DNA of 64,000 nucleotides from Ectopseudomonas mendocina (GCF_007049795.1 NZ_SCFY01000006.1:124001-188000), one strand, 5' to 3'. Positions 9,243 to 18,510 are shown, counted from the first letter of the stretch. Numbers and translations: made by a program. Notes: generated from the letters alone by a model not told the origin.

Positions 9243-10570
9243 GCCCGCTCGCGCTCCTCGAAGAGTGCCTGAACGAAAGCCTGCGCCTCGAACGGCCGCA
9301 GGTCATCGATGCCTTCGCCCACGCCGATGTAACGAATCGGCAGGCCAAACTGCTTGGCCAGGGCGAAGATGACGCCGCCCTTGGCGGTGCCGTCGAGTTT
9401 GGTCAGCGCCAGGCCGGTGAGGTTCACGGTCTGGTTGAATTGCTTGGCCTGGTTGATGGCGTTCTGGCCGGTGCCGGCGTCGAGCACCAGCAGCACTTCG
9501 TGCGGTGCGGTGTCATCCAGCTTGCCGATCACCCGACGCACCTTCTTCAGCTCTTCCATCAGGTTGTCTTTGGTGTGCAGGCGCCCGGCGGTGTCAGCGA
9601 TCAGCACGTCGATGCCGCGCGACTTGGCCGCCTGCACCGCATCGAAGATCACCGAAGCCGAGTCGGCGCCGGTGTGCTGGGCGATCACCGCGATGTTGTT
9701 GCGCTCACCCCAGACCTGCAACTGCTCCACCGCAGCGGCACGGAAGGTATCGCCGGCAGCGAGCATGACCTTCTTGCCTTCGAGTTGCAGCTTCTTGGCC
9801 AGCTTGCCGATGGTGGTGGTCTTGCCCACGCCGTTCACGCCCACGACGAGAATCACGTAAGGCTGTTTGGCAGTGTCGATGACCAGCGACTGCTCGACCG
9901 GCTTGAGCAAGGTCACCAGCTCTTCCTGCAGCGCCTTGTACAGCGCACCGCTGTCTGCCAGTTCCTTGCGTGCCACTCGCTTGGTCAGGTTGCCGATGAT
10001 CGCGGTGGCCGCCTCGACGCCGACGTCGGCGGTCAGCAGGCGGGTTTCCAGATCATCGAGCAGGTCATCGTCGATGACCTTCTTGCCGAGGAACAGGCTG
10101 GCCATGCCCTCACCAAGGCTGGCGCTGGTCTTGGACAGGCCTTGCTTGAGGCGGGCGAAGAAACTCGGCTTTTCCTGAGTGGCTGGCGCAGCGACGGGAG
10201 CGGGCGCAACAACCTCGGGCAAGGCTTCGGCAACAGGCTCAGGCACGGGCGGCGGCTCAACGACAACAGGCGGGGCGACCGAGGGTTCGGCAACCAGCGG
10301 CTCAGCCTGTGGCACTGGAGCAGGCGCGGCCTCAGCCACTTCGGGCTCGAGTGCCGGCAAGGCTTCGGGCGCGCTCTCAGGTGTCGACGGCTCGGCAGGT
10401 GGTTGAGCAGACTCAGACTGCTCGACAGGCGCGGGCTGAGTCGGCTCGGCTGCATTCTCAGCAGGCTTCTTGCGCCACCAACTGAACAGGGATTTCTTTT
10501 CTTCGGTCACAGGCGGAGTCTGCGCGCCAGCCTCGGCCGGCGACTTCTTGTCGTCATTGGAACCAAACAT
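9239..10570 (-). CDS. ftsY: Signal recognition particle receptor FtsY
   Basis: A 443-residue SRP receptor GTPase. The ATG at 10570 gives MFGSNDDKKSPAEAG, then an acidic Ala/Pro/Glu-rich A domain (about residues 10-130), then the NG domain. Visible motifs are GVNGVGKTTTIGKLA (G1), DTAGRL (G3), TKLDGTAKGG (G4) and the GVGEGIDDLRPF end. It docks ribosome-SRP complexes at the inner membrane. It is divergent from the M16 peptidase operon, with 142 bases between starts. Confidence 0.97.
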   Translation of the reverse strand: MFGSNDDKKSPAEAGAQTPPVTEEKKSLFSWWRKKPAENAAEPTQPAPVEQSESAQPPAEPSTPESAPEALPALEPEVAEAAPAPVPQAEPLVAEPSVAPPVVVEPPPVPEPVAEALPEVVAPAPVAAPATQEKPSFFARLKQGLSKTSASLGEGMASLFLGKKVIDDDLLDDLETRLLTADVGVEAATAIIGNLTKRVARKELADSGALYKALQEELVTLLKPVEQSLVIDTAKQPYVILVVGVNGVGKTTTIGKLAKKLQLEGKKVMLAAGDTFRAAAVEQLQVWGERNNIAVIAQHTGADSASVIFDAVQAAKSRGIDVLIADTAGRLHTKDNLMEELKKVRRVIGKLDDTAPHEVLLVLDAGTGQNAINQAKQFNQTVNLTGLALTKLDGTAKGGVIFALAKQFGLPIRYIGVGEGIDDLRPFEAQAFVQALFEERERA

Positions 10571-10712
10571 GGGTCGCTTGCATCTCAGGGGAGCGGACGC
10601 TAACAGGCTGCAAAGCCTTGCCGCGCCGCCCCGGAAAAGGATGGGGTATCCTAGCACCTCTTCGCCCGTCGGCGGTACGACCGCCCAGGCTATCCGACAG
10701 GTCTGACTTTCG

Positions 10713-12086
10713 ATGAATGCCATTGCCCGCCGTTCCCTCGGCCTGCTGTTTGGCGCACTCTGCGTGCCACTCGCGGCCTTCGCTTCTCCCGCTCAACCCA
10801 CCCACGAATTCAAACTGGACAATGGCCTCAAGGTCATCGTCCGCGAGGATCATCGCGCCCCCGTGGTGGTTTCGCAGATCTGGTACAAGGTCGGCTCCAG
10901 CTACGAGACGCCCGGCTCCACCGGCCTGTCCCACGCCCTGGAACACATGATGTTCAAGGGCAGCGGCAAGTTCGGCCCAGGCGAAGCCTCGCGAATCCTG
11001 CGCGAACTGGGCGCCGAGGAGAATGCCTTCACCAGCGACGACTACACCGCCTACTACCAGGTGCTGGCCAGTGACCGCCTGGGCGTGGCCCTGGAGTTGG
11101 AAGCCGATCGCCTCGCCAGCCTGACGCTGCCGGCCGACGAGTTCAGCAAGGAAATCGAGGTAATCAAGGAGGAGCGTCGCCTGCGCACTGACGACCGCCC
11201 GTCCTCGCTGGCCTACGAACGCTTCAAGGCCATGGCTTATCCGGCCAGTGGCTACAGCATCCCGACCATCGGCTGGATGGCCGACCTCGATCGCATGCAC
11301 ATCGACGAACTGCGCGCCTGGCACCAGAAGTGGTACGCGCCGAACAACGCCACCCTGGTGGTGGTCGGTGACGTCAGCGTGGATGAGGTGAAAACCCAGG
11401 TTCAGCGCTACTTCGGCGGCATTGCCCGCGGTGAAGTGCCGACCGCCAAGCTGCCGCTGGAGCTGGCCGCGCCGGGCGAACGCCGTACCACGCTGTATCT
11501 CAAGACCCAACTGCCGAACCTGATCATGGGCTTCAACGTGCCGGGTCTGGCCACCGCCGAAACGCCACGCCAGGTCTACGCCCTGCGCCTGGCCGCTGCC
11601 TTGCTTGACGGCGGCTACAGCGCGCGTCTATCGACTCGCCTGGAACGCGGCGAAGAGCTCGTCTCCGGCGCCAGCGCCTGGTACAACGCCTTCACCCGCG
11701 GCGACAGCCTGTTCATCCTCTCGGCCACGCCCAACGTGCAGAAGGGCAAGACCCTGGAGCAGGCCGAAGCCGGCCTGTGGCGCGAACTGGAAGAGCTTAA
11801 GAAAGCCCCGCCGTCCGCTGCCGAACTGGCCCGCGTACGCGCCCAGGTCATCGCTGGCCTGGTCTACGAGCGCGACTCGATCACCAGCCAGGCCACCAGC
11901 ATCGGCCAACTGGAAACCGTCGGCCTGTCCTGGCAACTGATCGACCAGGAACTGAACGAACTGCAGGCCGTCACCCCAGCCGATATCCAGCAGGCGGCCC
12001 GCACCTTCTTCGTCCGCGACCGCCTGAGCGTCGCCCACGTTCTGCCTGAAGCATCCCGTCATGAGGAGTCCCGCCATGAAGACTGA
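10713..12086 (+). CDS. M16 family zinc peptidase, catalytic subunit type, exported
   Basis: A 457-residue protein with an N-terminal signal peptide (about residues 1-25) and the inverted zinc motif HALEH (HxxEH, His74-Glu77-His78). A downstream glutamate-bearing helix, typical of pitrilysin-like M16B peptidases, follows. It is the active member of a two-gene set: the next gene encodes a homologue without the zinc motif. Periplasmic action is inferred from the signal peptide. The substrate is unknown. Confidence 0.9.
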   Translation: MNAIARRSLGLLFGALCVPLAAFASPAQPTHEFKLDNGLKVIVREDHRAPVVVSQIWYKVGSSYETPGSTGLSHALEHMMFKGSGKFGPGEASRILRELGAEENAFTSDDYTAYYQVLASDRLGVALELEADRLASLTLPADEFSKEIEVIKEERRLRTDDRPSSLAYERFKAMAYPASGYSIPTIGWMADLDRMHIDELRAWHQKWYAPNNATLVVVGDVSVDEVKTQVQRYFGGIARGEVPTAKLPLELAAPGERRTTLYLKTQLPNLIMGFNVPGLATAETPRQVYALRLAAALLDGGYSARLSTRLERGEELVSGASAWYNAFTRGDSLFILSATPNVQKGKTLEQAEAGLWRELEELKKAPPSAAELARVRAQVIAGLVYERDSITSQATSIGQLETVGLSWQLIDQELNELQAVTPADIQQAARTFFVRDRLSVAHVLPEASRHEESRHED

Positions 12087-13536
12087 GCACCGCCGCCTGG
12101 GCCTGCTCGGCCTGGTACTGTCCAGCGCACTGCTGCTGGGCGCCTGCGCCAACCTCTCTGACAAGGCCCCGACGGGCGATGCCGCCAAGCTGCAATCGCT
12201 GGCCGCGCTCGACGGCAAGGCACCGACCCGCCGCACCCTGGATATCCAGACCTGGAACACCGCGCAGGGTGCCAAAGTGTTGTTCGTCGAAGCCCATGAG
12301 TTGCCGATGTTCGACCTGCGCCTGACCTTCGCTGCCGGCAGCAGCCAGGACGGCGGCGTGCCAGGCCTTGCCACCTTGACCAACGCCATGCTCAACGAAG
12401 GCGTGCCGGGCAAGGACGTTGGCGCCATCGCCGCCGGTTTCGAAGGCCTCGGCGCCGAATTCGGCAACGGCGCCTATCGCGACATGGCGGTGGCCAGCCT
12501 GCGCAGCCTGAGCGCCCAAGAGCAGCGCGAGCCGGCTCTGGCGCTGTTCGCCGAGGTGCTGGGCAAGCCCACCTTCCCGGCCGACTCGCTAGCGCGAATC
12601 AAGAACCAACTGCTCGCCGGTTTCGAGTTCCAGAAGCAGAACCCGGGCAAGCTGGCCAGCCTCGAGCTGTTCGAGCGCCTTTACGGCCAGCACCCGTACG
12701 CTCACCCGAGCGACGGCACCGCGCAATCGATTCCGGCGATCAGCCGTCAGCAACTGCAGGCTTTCCATGCTCGTGCCTACAGCGCCGGCAATGCCGTGAT
12801 CGCGCTAGTCGGCGACCTGTCGCGCGCCGAGGCCGAGGCAATCGCCAACCGCGTTTCCGCAGCCCTGCCGAAAGGCCCGGCACTGGCGAAGATTGCCCAG
12901 CCGCAAACGCCCAAGGCGAGCGCCAGCCATATCGAGTATCCGTCCAACCAGACCCATCTGCTGATCGCCCAGCTCGGCATCGACCGCCGTGATCCGGACT
13001 ACGCGGCGCTGTATCTGGGCAACCAGATCTTCGGCGGCGGCGGGTTCGGCACGCGGTTGATGAGCGAAGTGCGCGAGAAGCGCGGCCTGACCTACGGCGT
13101 CTACTCCGGCTTCAGTGCCATGCAGGCGCGTGGCCCGTTCATGATCAACCTGCAGACCCGCGCCGAACTCAGCGAAGGCACCCTGGCGCTGGTCAAGCAA
13201 CTGCTGGGCGACTATCTGCGTGATGGCCCGACCCAGCAAGAGCTGGATAATGCCAAGCGCGAACTGGCCGGCAGCTTCCCATTGTCCACCGCGAGCAATG
13301 CCGCCATCGTCGGCCAACTGGCGTCGATGGGCTTCTACGACCTGCCGCTGAGTTATCTGGACGACTTCATGCGTGACGTGCAAAGCCTGAGCACCGAGCA
13401 GGTAAAAGCGGCGATGGCCAAACACCTCGACCCCGAGGCGCTGGTGGTGGTTACCGCCGGCCCGACGGTAGCGCAGAAGGAGCTGCCGCCGCCTACCGAG
13501 CGCCCGGCCGAGCAGCCCAGCACGGTGCCGCACTGA
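12076..13536 (+). CDS. M16 family protein lacking the zinc motif, lipoprotein (partner subunit)
   Basis: A 486-residue M16-like protein. The ATG at 12076 follows GAGGAG; an in-frame ATG at 12061 overlaps that site. The N-terminus carries a lipobox (LLLGAC), so a lipid anchor is expected. The HxxEH motif is absent at the expected place (MFDLRLTFAAGSSQ...). The C-terminal half keeps REKRGLTYGVYSGF, the Arg/Tyr pair typical of the non-catalytic M16B subunit. It overlaps the catalytic gene by 11 bases, so the two are probably co-translated into a heterodimer. Confidence 0.9.
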   Translation: MKTEHRRLGLLGLVLSSALLLGACANLSDKAPTGDAAKLQSLAALDGKAPTRRTLDIQTWNTAQGAKVLFVEAHELPMFDLRLTFAAGSSQDGGVPGLATLTNAMLNEGVPGKDVGAIAAGFEGLGAEFGNGAYRDMAVASLRSLSAQEQREPALALFAEVLGKPTFPADSLARIKNQLLAGFEFQKQNPGKLASLELFERLYGQHPYAHPSDGTAQSIPAISRQQLQAFHARAYSAGNAVIALVGDLSRAEAEAIANRVSAALPKGPALAKIAQPQTPKASASHIEYPSNQTHLLIAQLGIDRRDPDYAALYLGNQIFGGGGFGTRLMSEVREKRGLTYGVYSGFSAMQARGPFMINLQTRAELSEGTLALVKQLLGDYLRDGPTQQELDNAKRELAGSFPLSTASNAAIVGQLASMGFYDLPLSYLDDFMRDVQSLSTEQVKAAMAKHLDPEALVVVTAGPTVAQKELPPPTERPAEQPSTVPH

Positions 13537-14138
13537 TGCGTGGTCGTGCACCGCAGAAACCCGCCGCGGGCAAAGCCCACGGCGGGCAGGGCCAACTACG
13601 TATCATCGGCGGCGAGTGGCGTTCGCGGCGCTTCGCCTTCCCCGACGGCCCCGGCCTGCGCCCAACTCCGGACCGGGTACGCGAGACGCTGTTCAACTGG
13701 CTGGCGCCTTATGTCGAGGGCGCCCACGTGCTCGACCCCTTCGCCGGTAGCGGCGCACTGCTGCTAGAAGCCTTGTCACGCGGCGCAGCAAGCGGCCTGG
13801 CCTGCGACCTCAACCCGGCGTCGGTAAGCGCGCTGCGCAGGCACCTGGCGAACCTGCAATGCAGCGCAGGCGAAATTCAGCTGGGTGACGCCCTGCAACT
13901 GCTGGCACGCCCGGCACCAAGGCGCTTCGATATCGTTCTGCTCGACCCTCCGTTCCACAAGGACCTGCTGCAGGACACCTGCAACCTGCTGGAAGCTCAG
14001 AACTGGCTGGCCGACGACGCCTGGATCTACACCGAAAGCGAAAGCGCGCCCTCGACGCTGGGCCTGCCCGGCAACTGGCGCCTGCATCGCGAGAAGCACA
14101 CCGGTCAGGTGCATTACGCGCTGTGGCAGCGTGGATGA
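13536..14138 (+). CDS. rsmD: 16S rRNA (guanine966-N2)-methyltransferase
   Basis: A 200-residue SAM-dependent methyltransferase. The SAM loop is DPFAGSG (67-73) and the catalytic motif is DPPF (137-140). LRIIGGEWRSRR and LRPTPDRVRETLFNWL are diagnostic of RsmD. It methylates G966 of 16S rRNA in the 30S subunit. The start overlaps the upstream stop by one base (TGATG). Confidence 0.95.
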   Translation: MRGRAPQKPAAGKAHGGQGQLRIIGGEWRSRRFAFPDGPGLRPTPDRVRETLFNWLAPYVEGAHVLDPFAGSGALLLEALSRGAASGLACDLNPASVSALRRHLANLQCSAGEIQLGDALQLLARPAPRRFDIVLLDPPFHKDLLQDTCNLLEAQNWLADDAWIYTESESAPSTLGLPGNWRLHREKHTGQVHYALWQRG

Positions 14139-14353
14139 AGGACTTCATCTACACCCACCTGCCCTACCTGCTGCTTATCATGCTGGCACTGCCGGTGTTG
14201 CTCAGCCAGCAGGAAATTGCGCTCAACCTGCAACGCGCGATACCACACAATCCCAATGCCGGCATCACCATCGGGCTTACCAGCCAGCGCATCGTCGCAC
14301 TGCTGGTATTGATCTGGTGTGCCTGGCGGATGATGCGCAAACGGCGCCGCTAA
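14135..14353 (+). CDS. Small conserved membrane protein
   Basis: A 72-residue protein with two hydrophobic segments (about residues 9-24 and 48-65) and a basic C-terminus (MMRKRRR). The ATG at 14135 overlaps the rsmD stop codon in ATGA, so translation is probably coupled; an in-frame ATG 12 bases earlier is less likely. Function is unknown and no named family was recognised. Confidence 0.65.
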   Translation: MKDFIYTHLPYLLLIMLALPVLLSQQEIALNLQRAIPHNPNAGITIGLTSQRIVALLVLIWCAWRMMRKRRR

Positions 14354-14440
14354 GATGCCGGCATTGCGGCGAGCCTGTGGCGGCGAGCACAATCCCAATG
14401 AGTTGGCCTGACCAACGTTTCCTGACGCGCAGATAGGTCT

Positions 14441-15424
14441 ATGCCCGCAACGTTCCAACCCGCCTGGTGGCTCCCCGGCCCGCATCTGCAGACGCTGTGG
14501 AACCCCTTCTGTCGCAAACCGCCGCAACTGGAACGGCAGCGCGAACGGCTGTGGCTGGACGATGGCGACTTCCTCGACCTCGACTGGCATGGCCCACATG
14601 ACGCCCACGCCCCGCTGGTGCTGGTACTGCATGGCCTGACCGGCAGTTCCAATTCGCTCTACGTGCTGGGCCTGCAGCAGGCGCTGGCCGCGCGTGGCTG
14701 GGCCAGTGCCGCGCTGAACTGGCGCGGCTGCTCCGGTGAGCCCAATCTGCTGCCGCGTGGCTACCACTCCGGCGCCAGCGAAGATCTGGCCTCGGCCGTG
14801 GCGCATCTGCGCACGCAACGACCAATGGCCCCCTTGTACGCCGTCGGCTATTCGCTCGGCGGCAACGTACTGCTCAAGTATCTGGGCGAGAGCGGCGAGC
14901 AGAGCCAACTGCAGGGCGCGGTGGCGGTCTCGGTGCCGTTTCGTCTGGACCAGTGCGCCGACCGCATCGGTTTGGGCTTCTCGCGGGTGTACCAGGCGCA
15001 CTTCATGCGCGAGATGGTCACCTACGTGAACAACAAGCAACGCCTGTTCGTTGAGAGCGGCCAGGGCGAACGCCTGTCGGTGCTGGAGCGCCTCGGCCCG
15101 TTGGATGGCATGCGCACCTTCTGGGACTTCGACGGCCGCATCACTGCGCCGCTGCACGGCTTCGCCGATGCTCACGACTACTACCGCCGCGCCTCCAGCC
15201 GTTTCTACCTGGGTGAAATCCGTACGCGCACGCTGATGATCCAGGCCGAGGACGACCCCTTCATCTTCCGTCACAGCCTGCCCGAGGCCAGCGAGCTGGC
15301 CCCAGGCACCGAGTTCGAGCTGCATGCCAAGGGCGGGCATGTCGGCTTCGTCGAGGGTAGCCCACGCCGGCCCGGTTATTACCTGGAGCGGCGTATTCCG
15401 CAGTGGCTGGCTGACCTCGGCTAA
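14441..15424 (+). CDS. YheT-like alpha/beta hydrolase
   Basis: A 327-residue hydrolase. It has an oxyanion region LVLHGLTGSS, nucleophile elbow GYSLGG (Ser138), and late DDPF and GGHVGF segments that supply the expected acid and histidine. The N-terminus (WLPGPHLQTLWNPF) is characteristic of the YheT/EMB8 family. The substrate is unknown; esterase activity on acyl compounds is the usual assumption. It stands next to the long-chain alcohol oxidation cluster but converges on its regulator. Confidence 0.87.
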   Translation: MPATFQPAWWLPGPHLQTLWNPFCRKPPQLERQRERLWLDDGDFLDLDWHGPHDAHAPLVLVLHGLTGSSNSLYVLGLQQALAARGWASAALNWRGCSGEPNLLPRGYHSGASEDLASAVAHLRTQRPMAPLYAVGYSLGGNVLLKYLGESGEQSQLQGAVAVSVPFRLDQCADRIGLGFSRVYQAHFMREMVTYVNNKQRLFVESGQGERLSVLERLGPLDGMRTFWDFDGRITAPLHGFADAHDYYRRASSRFYLGEIRTRTLMIQAEDDPFIFRHSLPEASELAPGTEFELHAKGGHVGFVEGSPRRPGYYLERRIPQWLADLG

Positions 15425-15529
15425 AGCCGCTCCTACACGGCCGGCAGGAGCCGTAGCCGGGATGAAATCCGGGAAGATGCGATAAAGGCCCTTCTAGATT
15501 GCAACCGAGCACGGCAGTCGCTGCAGATT

Positions 15530-15582
15530 GTGGGAGGCGCTTCAGCGGCGAAAAGATCGCGGCTAAAGCCCCTCCCAAAGAA
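15530..15582. repeat. REP-like palindrome
   Basis: GGGAGGCGCTTCAGC and GCGGCTAAAGCCCCTCCC are imperfect inverted arms, matching the common Pseudomonas REP theme (GGGAGGGGCTT...AGCCCCTCCC). It lies in the 192-base gap between two converging genes, the hydrolase and the TetR gene. That gap also holds a short inverted GCTCCTAC...GGAGC stretch at about 15428-15455. Confidence 0.75.
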
Positions 15583-15616
15583 GCAGGGCTCCGTAGGAAG
15601 GGCGATTCCAGATCAA

Positions 15617-16276
15617 TCACCCCAGTACCTGCTCCAGCGGCACATGCAGCCGGCCATACAGCGCCTCGACCGATTCGCGCGCCGCAGGTGCCAGGTAGCC
15701 TCCCTCCAACGCCAGCACCTGATAGATACCGCGGCGCAGCATGTCCTGGCTGAGGTTGTCCGGGTTGGCGCCTGTGGTGCATAGAAAGCGCACCCAGGAG
15801 GTCATGATGATCCAGCTGTTGAGCGTCAATGCCTCGATCTGCGCCGGACTTATCAGCAGGATGCCCGCCTCGACGAAGCCCTGATAAATCGATTGCGCGC
15901 CCACCAGGCAGCGTCGGGCGAAGGCACGATAGCGCTCGGCCAGCTCGGCGTCGGAATCCAACAGGTGCTCCAGATCGCGGTGCAGAAAGCGGTAGTGCCA
16001 CATCGCGGCCAGCAACGCCTCCAGGTAGAAGGTCTTGTCCTCCACCGTCAGCGCACGGCCTTCGGGCAGGCGCAGGAAGCTGTCCACCTGAGCTTCATAC
16101 TGGGCGAACAGCTCGGCGATGATCACCTGCTTGTTACGGAAGTGGTAATACAGGTTGCCCGGCGACATGCCCAAATGCGCGGCAATGTGATTGGTGGTGA
16201 CGTTGCGCTCGCCCTGGCCGTTGAACAGGGCCAGGCTCTCGGCAACGATGCGGTCGCGGGTCTTGGGTGGCGCCAT
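15617..16276 (-). CDS. laoR: TetR-family regulator, LaoR-like
   Basis: A 219-residue TetR protein. The N-terminal helix-turn-helix (TRDRIVAESLALFNGQGERNVTTNHIAAHLGMSPGNLYYHFRNK) is classical and the rest is a ligand-binding helical domain. ATG 16276 was chosen over 16309 because it gives a normal TetR N-terminus; neither has a strong ribosome site. It is divergent from an aldehyde dehydrogenase gene. By gene order it matches the TetR repressor of the P. aeruginosa lao cluster for long-chain alcohol oxidation; the name rests on memory of that work. Confidence 0.78.
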   Translation of the reverse strand: MAPPKTRDRIVAESLALFNGQGERNVTTNHIAAHLGMSPGNLYYHFRNKQVIIAELFAQYEAQVDSFLRLPEGRALTVEDKTFYLEALLAAMWHYRFLHRDLEHLLDSDAELAERYRAFARRCLVGAQSIYQGFVEAGILLISPAQIEALTLNSWIIMTSWVRFLCTTGANPDNLSQDMLRRGIYQVLALEGGYLAPAARESVEALYGRLHVPLEQVLG

Positions 16277-16411
16277 GACGCAGCTCGATCTCGACTTCAA
16301 AAGTGGCAAAGGTACAGGCGAATCCGCCGAAGTGTTACCCCCACATGCACCGCATAGGCTGCAGCAGGCCTTTGGTTAGGGTGCAGCGATGACAACGACG
16401 CGGCATCCTAT

Positions 16412-16440
16412 TTGACACATTAGAGTAATTGCTCTAGAAA
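16412..16440 (+). promoter_or_regulatory. Probable laoC promoter with embedded TetR operator
   Basis: A perfect -35 TTGACA (16412-16417) is 17 bp from a -10-like TAGAAA (16435-16440). Nearly the whole spacer is a palindrome, TAGAGTAATTGCTCTA (16421-16436). A repressor bound there would block polymerase. The site lies between the divergent TetR and aldehyde dehydrogenase starts. It is likely, but not shown, that the TetR protein binds it. Confidence 0.7.
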
Positions 16441-16491
16441 TCCAGCACAGTCATTTTCATGCAGCCCGCTGTAACGTCGAGGAGAAACCCA

Positions 16492-17922
16492 ATGGTCGCC
16501 GACATCGCCTACCTGCAGCACAGCCAACAGCAGATCAACCAGTTGGACGCCACCTTCGCCCAGCAACGCTCTGCCTTTGCCGCCAATCCGATGCCGTCTG
16601 CTGAACAACGTATCCAGTGGCTGAAGTCCCTGAGCGAGCTGCTGACCGAACAGCAGGACGCCCTGGTGGCGGCGATCTCCACAGACTTCAGCAACCGCTC
16701 AGCCGACGAAACTCTGCTCGCCGAACTGATGCCCAGCCTGCACGGCATCCATTACGCGACCAAGCGCATCAGGAAGTGGATGAAACCCTCACGACGTAGC
16801 GTCGGCATGCAGTTCATGCCGGCCTCGGCCAAGGTCATCTACCAGCCGCTGGGCGTGGTCGGCATCATCGTGCCGTGGAACTACCCGCTGTTTCTCGCCA
16901 TCGGTCCGCTGACCGGCGCACTGGCCGCCGGCAACCGGGTGATGATCAAGATGAGCGAGTCCACCCCGGTCACCTCGCAGTTGGTCAAGGATCTACTGGC
17001 GCGCATCTTCCCCGAGGATCTGGTCAGCGTCGCCCTGGGTGAAGCGGAAGTCGGCATGGCCTTCTCCAAGCTGCCGTTCGACCACCTGCTGTTCACTGGC
17101 GCCACCAGCATCGGCAAACATGTGATGCGCGCCGCCGCGGAGAACCTGACCCCGGTGACCCTGGAGCTGGGCGGCAAGTCTCCAGCCATCGTCTCTGCCG
17201 ACGTACCGCTGGCGGACGCCGCCGAACGCATCGCCTTCGGCAAGACGCTAAATGCCGGGCAGACCTGCGTGGCGCCGGACTACGTACTGGTGCCGCGAGA
17301 CCGCATCGACGGTTTCGTCAGTGCCTACCGTGAGGTGGTGCAGCGCTTCTACCCGCAGCTCAAGGACAACCCGGACTACACCGCGATCATCAACGAGCGC
17401 CAGCTGGCCCGTCTCAACGGCTACCTGCAGGATGCCGAAGCCAAGGGCGCGCGCGTCGTCCCGCTGTACCCCGAAGCCCAAGGCCGGCGCCTGCCGCAGA
17501 GCCTGGTGCTCGACGTCAACGACGACATGAAGCTGATGCAGGACGAGATCTTCGGCCCGCTGCTGCCGGTGGTGCCCTATGACCGCATCGAAGACGCCTT
17601 CGCCTACGTCAACGCCCGGCCGCGCCCACTGGCGCTGTACTACTTCGGCTACGACAAGCGCGAGCAGCAGCGTGTGCTGCACGAAACCCACTCCGGTGGT
17701 GTATGCCTGAACGACACCCTGCTGCACGTGGCGCAGGACGACATGCCATTCGGCGGCGTAGGCCCGTCGGGTATGGGCCATTACCACGGTCACGAAGGCT
17801 TCCTGACCTTCAGCAAGGCCAAGGGCGTGTTCATCAAACAGCGCTTCAACGCCGCGCGGCTGATCTACCCGCCGTATGGCAACGCGATCCAGAAGCTGGT
17901 CTACAAGCTGTTCGTACGCTGA
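16492..17922 (+). CDS. laoC: Coniferyl-aldehyde-dehydrogenase-like aldehyde dehydrogenase, LaoC-like
   Basis: A 476-residue NAD(P)-dependent aldehyde dehydrogenase. It has the nucleotide-site motif FTGATSIGKHVM, general base Glu225 in LELGGKS and catalytic Cys259 in GQTC. ATG 16492 follows GAGGAGAAACCC. Sequence style is that of the coniferyl aldehyde dehydrogenase group, but the context (TetR, Tat-lipoprotein, GMC dehydrogenase) suggests oxidation of long-chain aldehydes to fatty acids. First gene of a + strand operon. Confidence 0.85.
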   Translation: MVADIAYLQHSQQQINQLDATFAQQRSAFAANPMPSAEQRIQWLKSLSELLTEQQDALVAAISTDFSNRSADETLLAELMPSLHGIHYATKRIRKWMKPSRRSVGMQFMPASAKVIYQPLGVVGIIVPWNYPLFLAIGPLTGALAAGNRVMIKMSESTPVTSQLVKDLLARIFPEDLVSVALGEAEVGMAFSKLPFDHLLFTGATSIGKHVMRAAAENLTPVTLELGGKSPAIVSADVPLADAAERIAFGKTLNAGQTCVAPDYVLVPRDRIDGFVSAYREVVQRFYPQLKDNPDYTAIINERQLARLNGYLQDAEAKGARVVPLYPEAQGRRLPQSLVLDVNDDMKLMQDEIFGPLLPVVPYDRIEDAFAYVNARPRPLALYYFGYDKREQQRVLHETHSGGVCLNDTLLHVAQDDMPFGGVGPSGMGHYHGHEGFLTFSKAKGVFIKQRFNAARLIYPPYGNAIQKLVYKLFVR

Positions 17923-17964
17923 TCAACGCGGGCAGCGCCCGTTTTACGCCTGGTGATAACAACA

Positions 17965-18510
17965 ATGAACGACACCACCCTGAACGCGCCGCAGCTGTCG
18001 CGGCGCAGCCTGCTCAAGGTCGGCCTGCTGGGCACGGCGCTGCTCGGTACTGCCGGGCTGACCGCTACTCTCAGCGGCTGCTCGGCCAGCACACCGGCCA
18101 ATGGCTATCTGATCCTGCGCAGCAGCGACCTGCCGTTTCTACGCGCGCTGATTCCAGTGATGCTCGATGGCGCCGTCAGCGCCGAGCAGATGCCAGAGGC
18201 TATCGACGGCACACTGAAGAGCCTCGATAACAGCCTGGCGCACCTGTCGCCGGAGATGCTGAAACTCACCGTGCAGCTGTTCGACGTGCTGGCCCTGCCC
18301 ATCACCCGCGGCCCGCTGACCGGCGTATGGGGCAGTTGGGAAAACGCCAGTGGCGATGACGTGCGCAACTTCCTCAGGCGCTGGCAGAACAGCAGCCTGA
18401 GCCTGCTGCGCATGGGCCATGCCTCGCTGCTGCAACTGGTGACGATGGCCTGGTACAGCCGCCAGGAAGCCTGGGCGCATTGCGGCTATCCCGGCCCACC
18501 CACCGTATAA
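17965..18510 (+). CDS. laoB: Tat-exported putative lipoprotein, LaoB-like
   Basis: A 181-residue protein with a twin-arginine signal (SRRSLLKVGLLG) followed by a lipobox (LSGCS), so it is probably folded or cofactor-bound in the cytoplasm, exported by Tat and lipid-anchored. Its size and position just before a GMC dehydrogenase are like the small gluconate/sorbitol-dehydrogenase-type helper subunits, but I cannot confirm homology. The ATG at 17965 was chosen over an in-frame GTG four codons upstream. It is 42 bases after laoC. Confidence 0.75.
   Translation: MNDTTLNAPQLSRRSLLKVGLLGTALLGTAGLTATLSGCSASTPANGYLILRSSDLPFLRALIPVMLDGAVSAEQMPEAIDGTLKSLDNSLAHLSPEMLKLTVQLFDVLALPITRGPLTGVWGSWENASGDDVRNFLRRWQNSSLSLLRMGHASLLQLVTMAWYSRQEAWAHCGYPGPPTV

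Noticed and set aside
15425..15616. Repeated arms considered as a CRISPR array
   Set aside because: Arms are inverted, not direct, with no regular spacer length; this is a REP-like palindrome.
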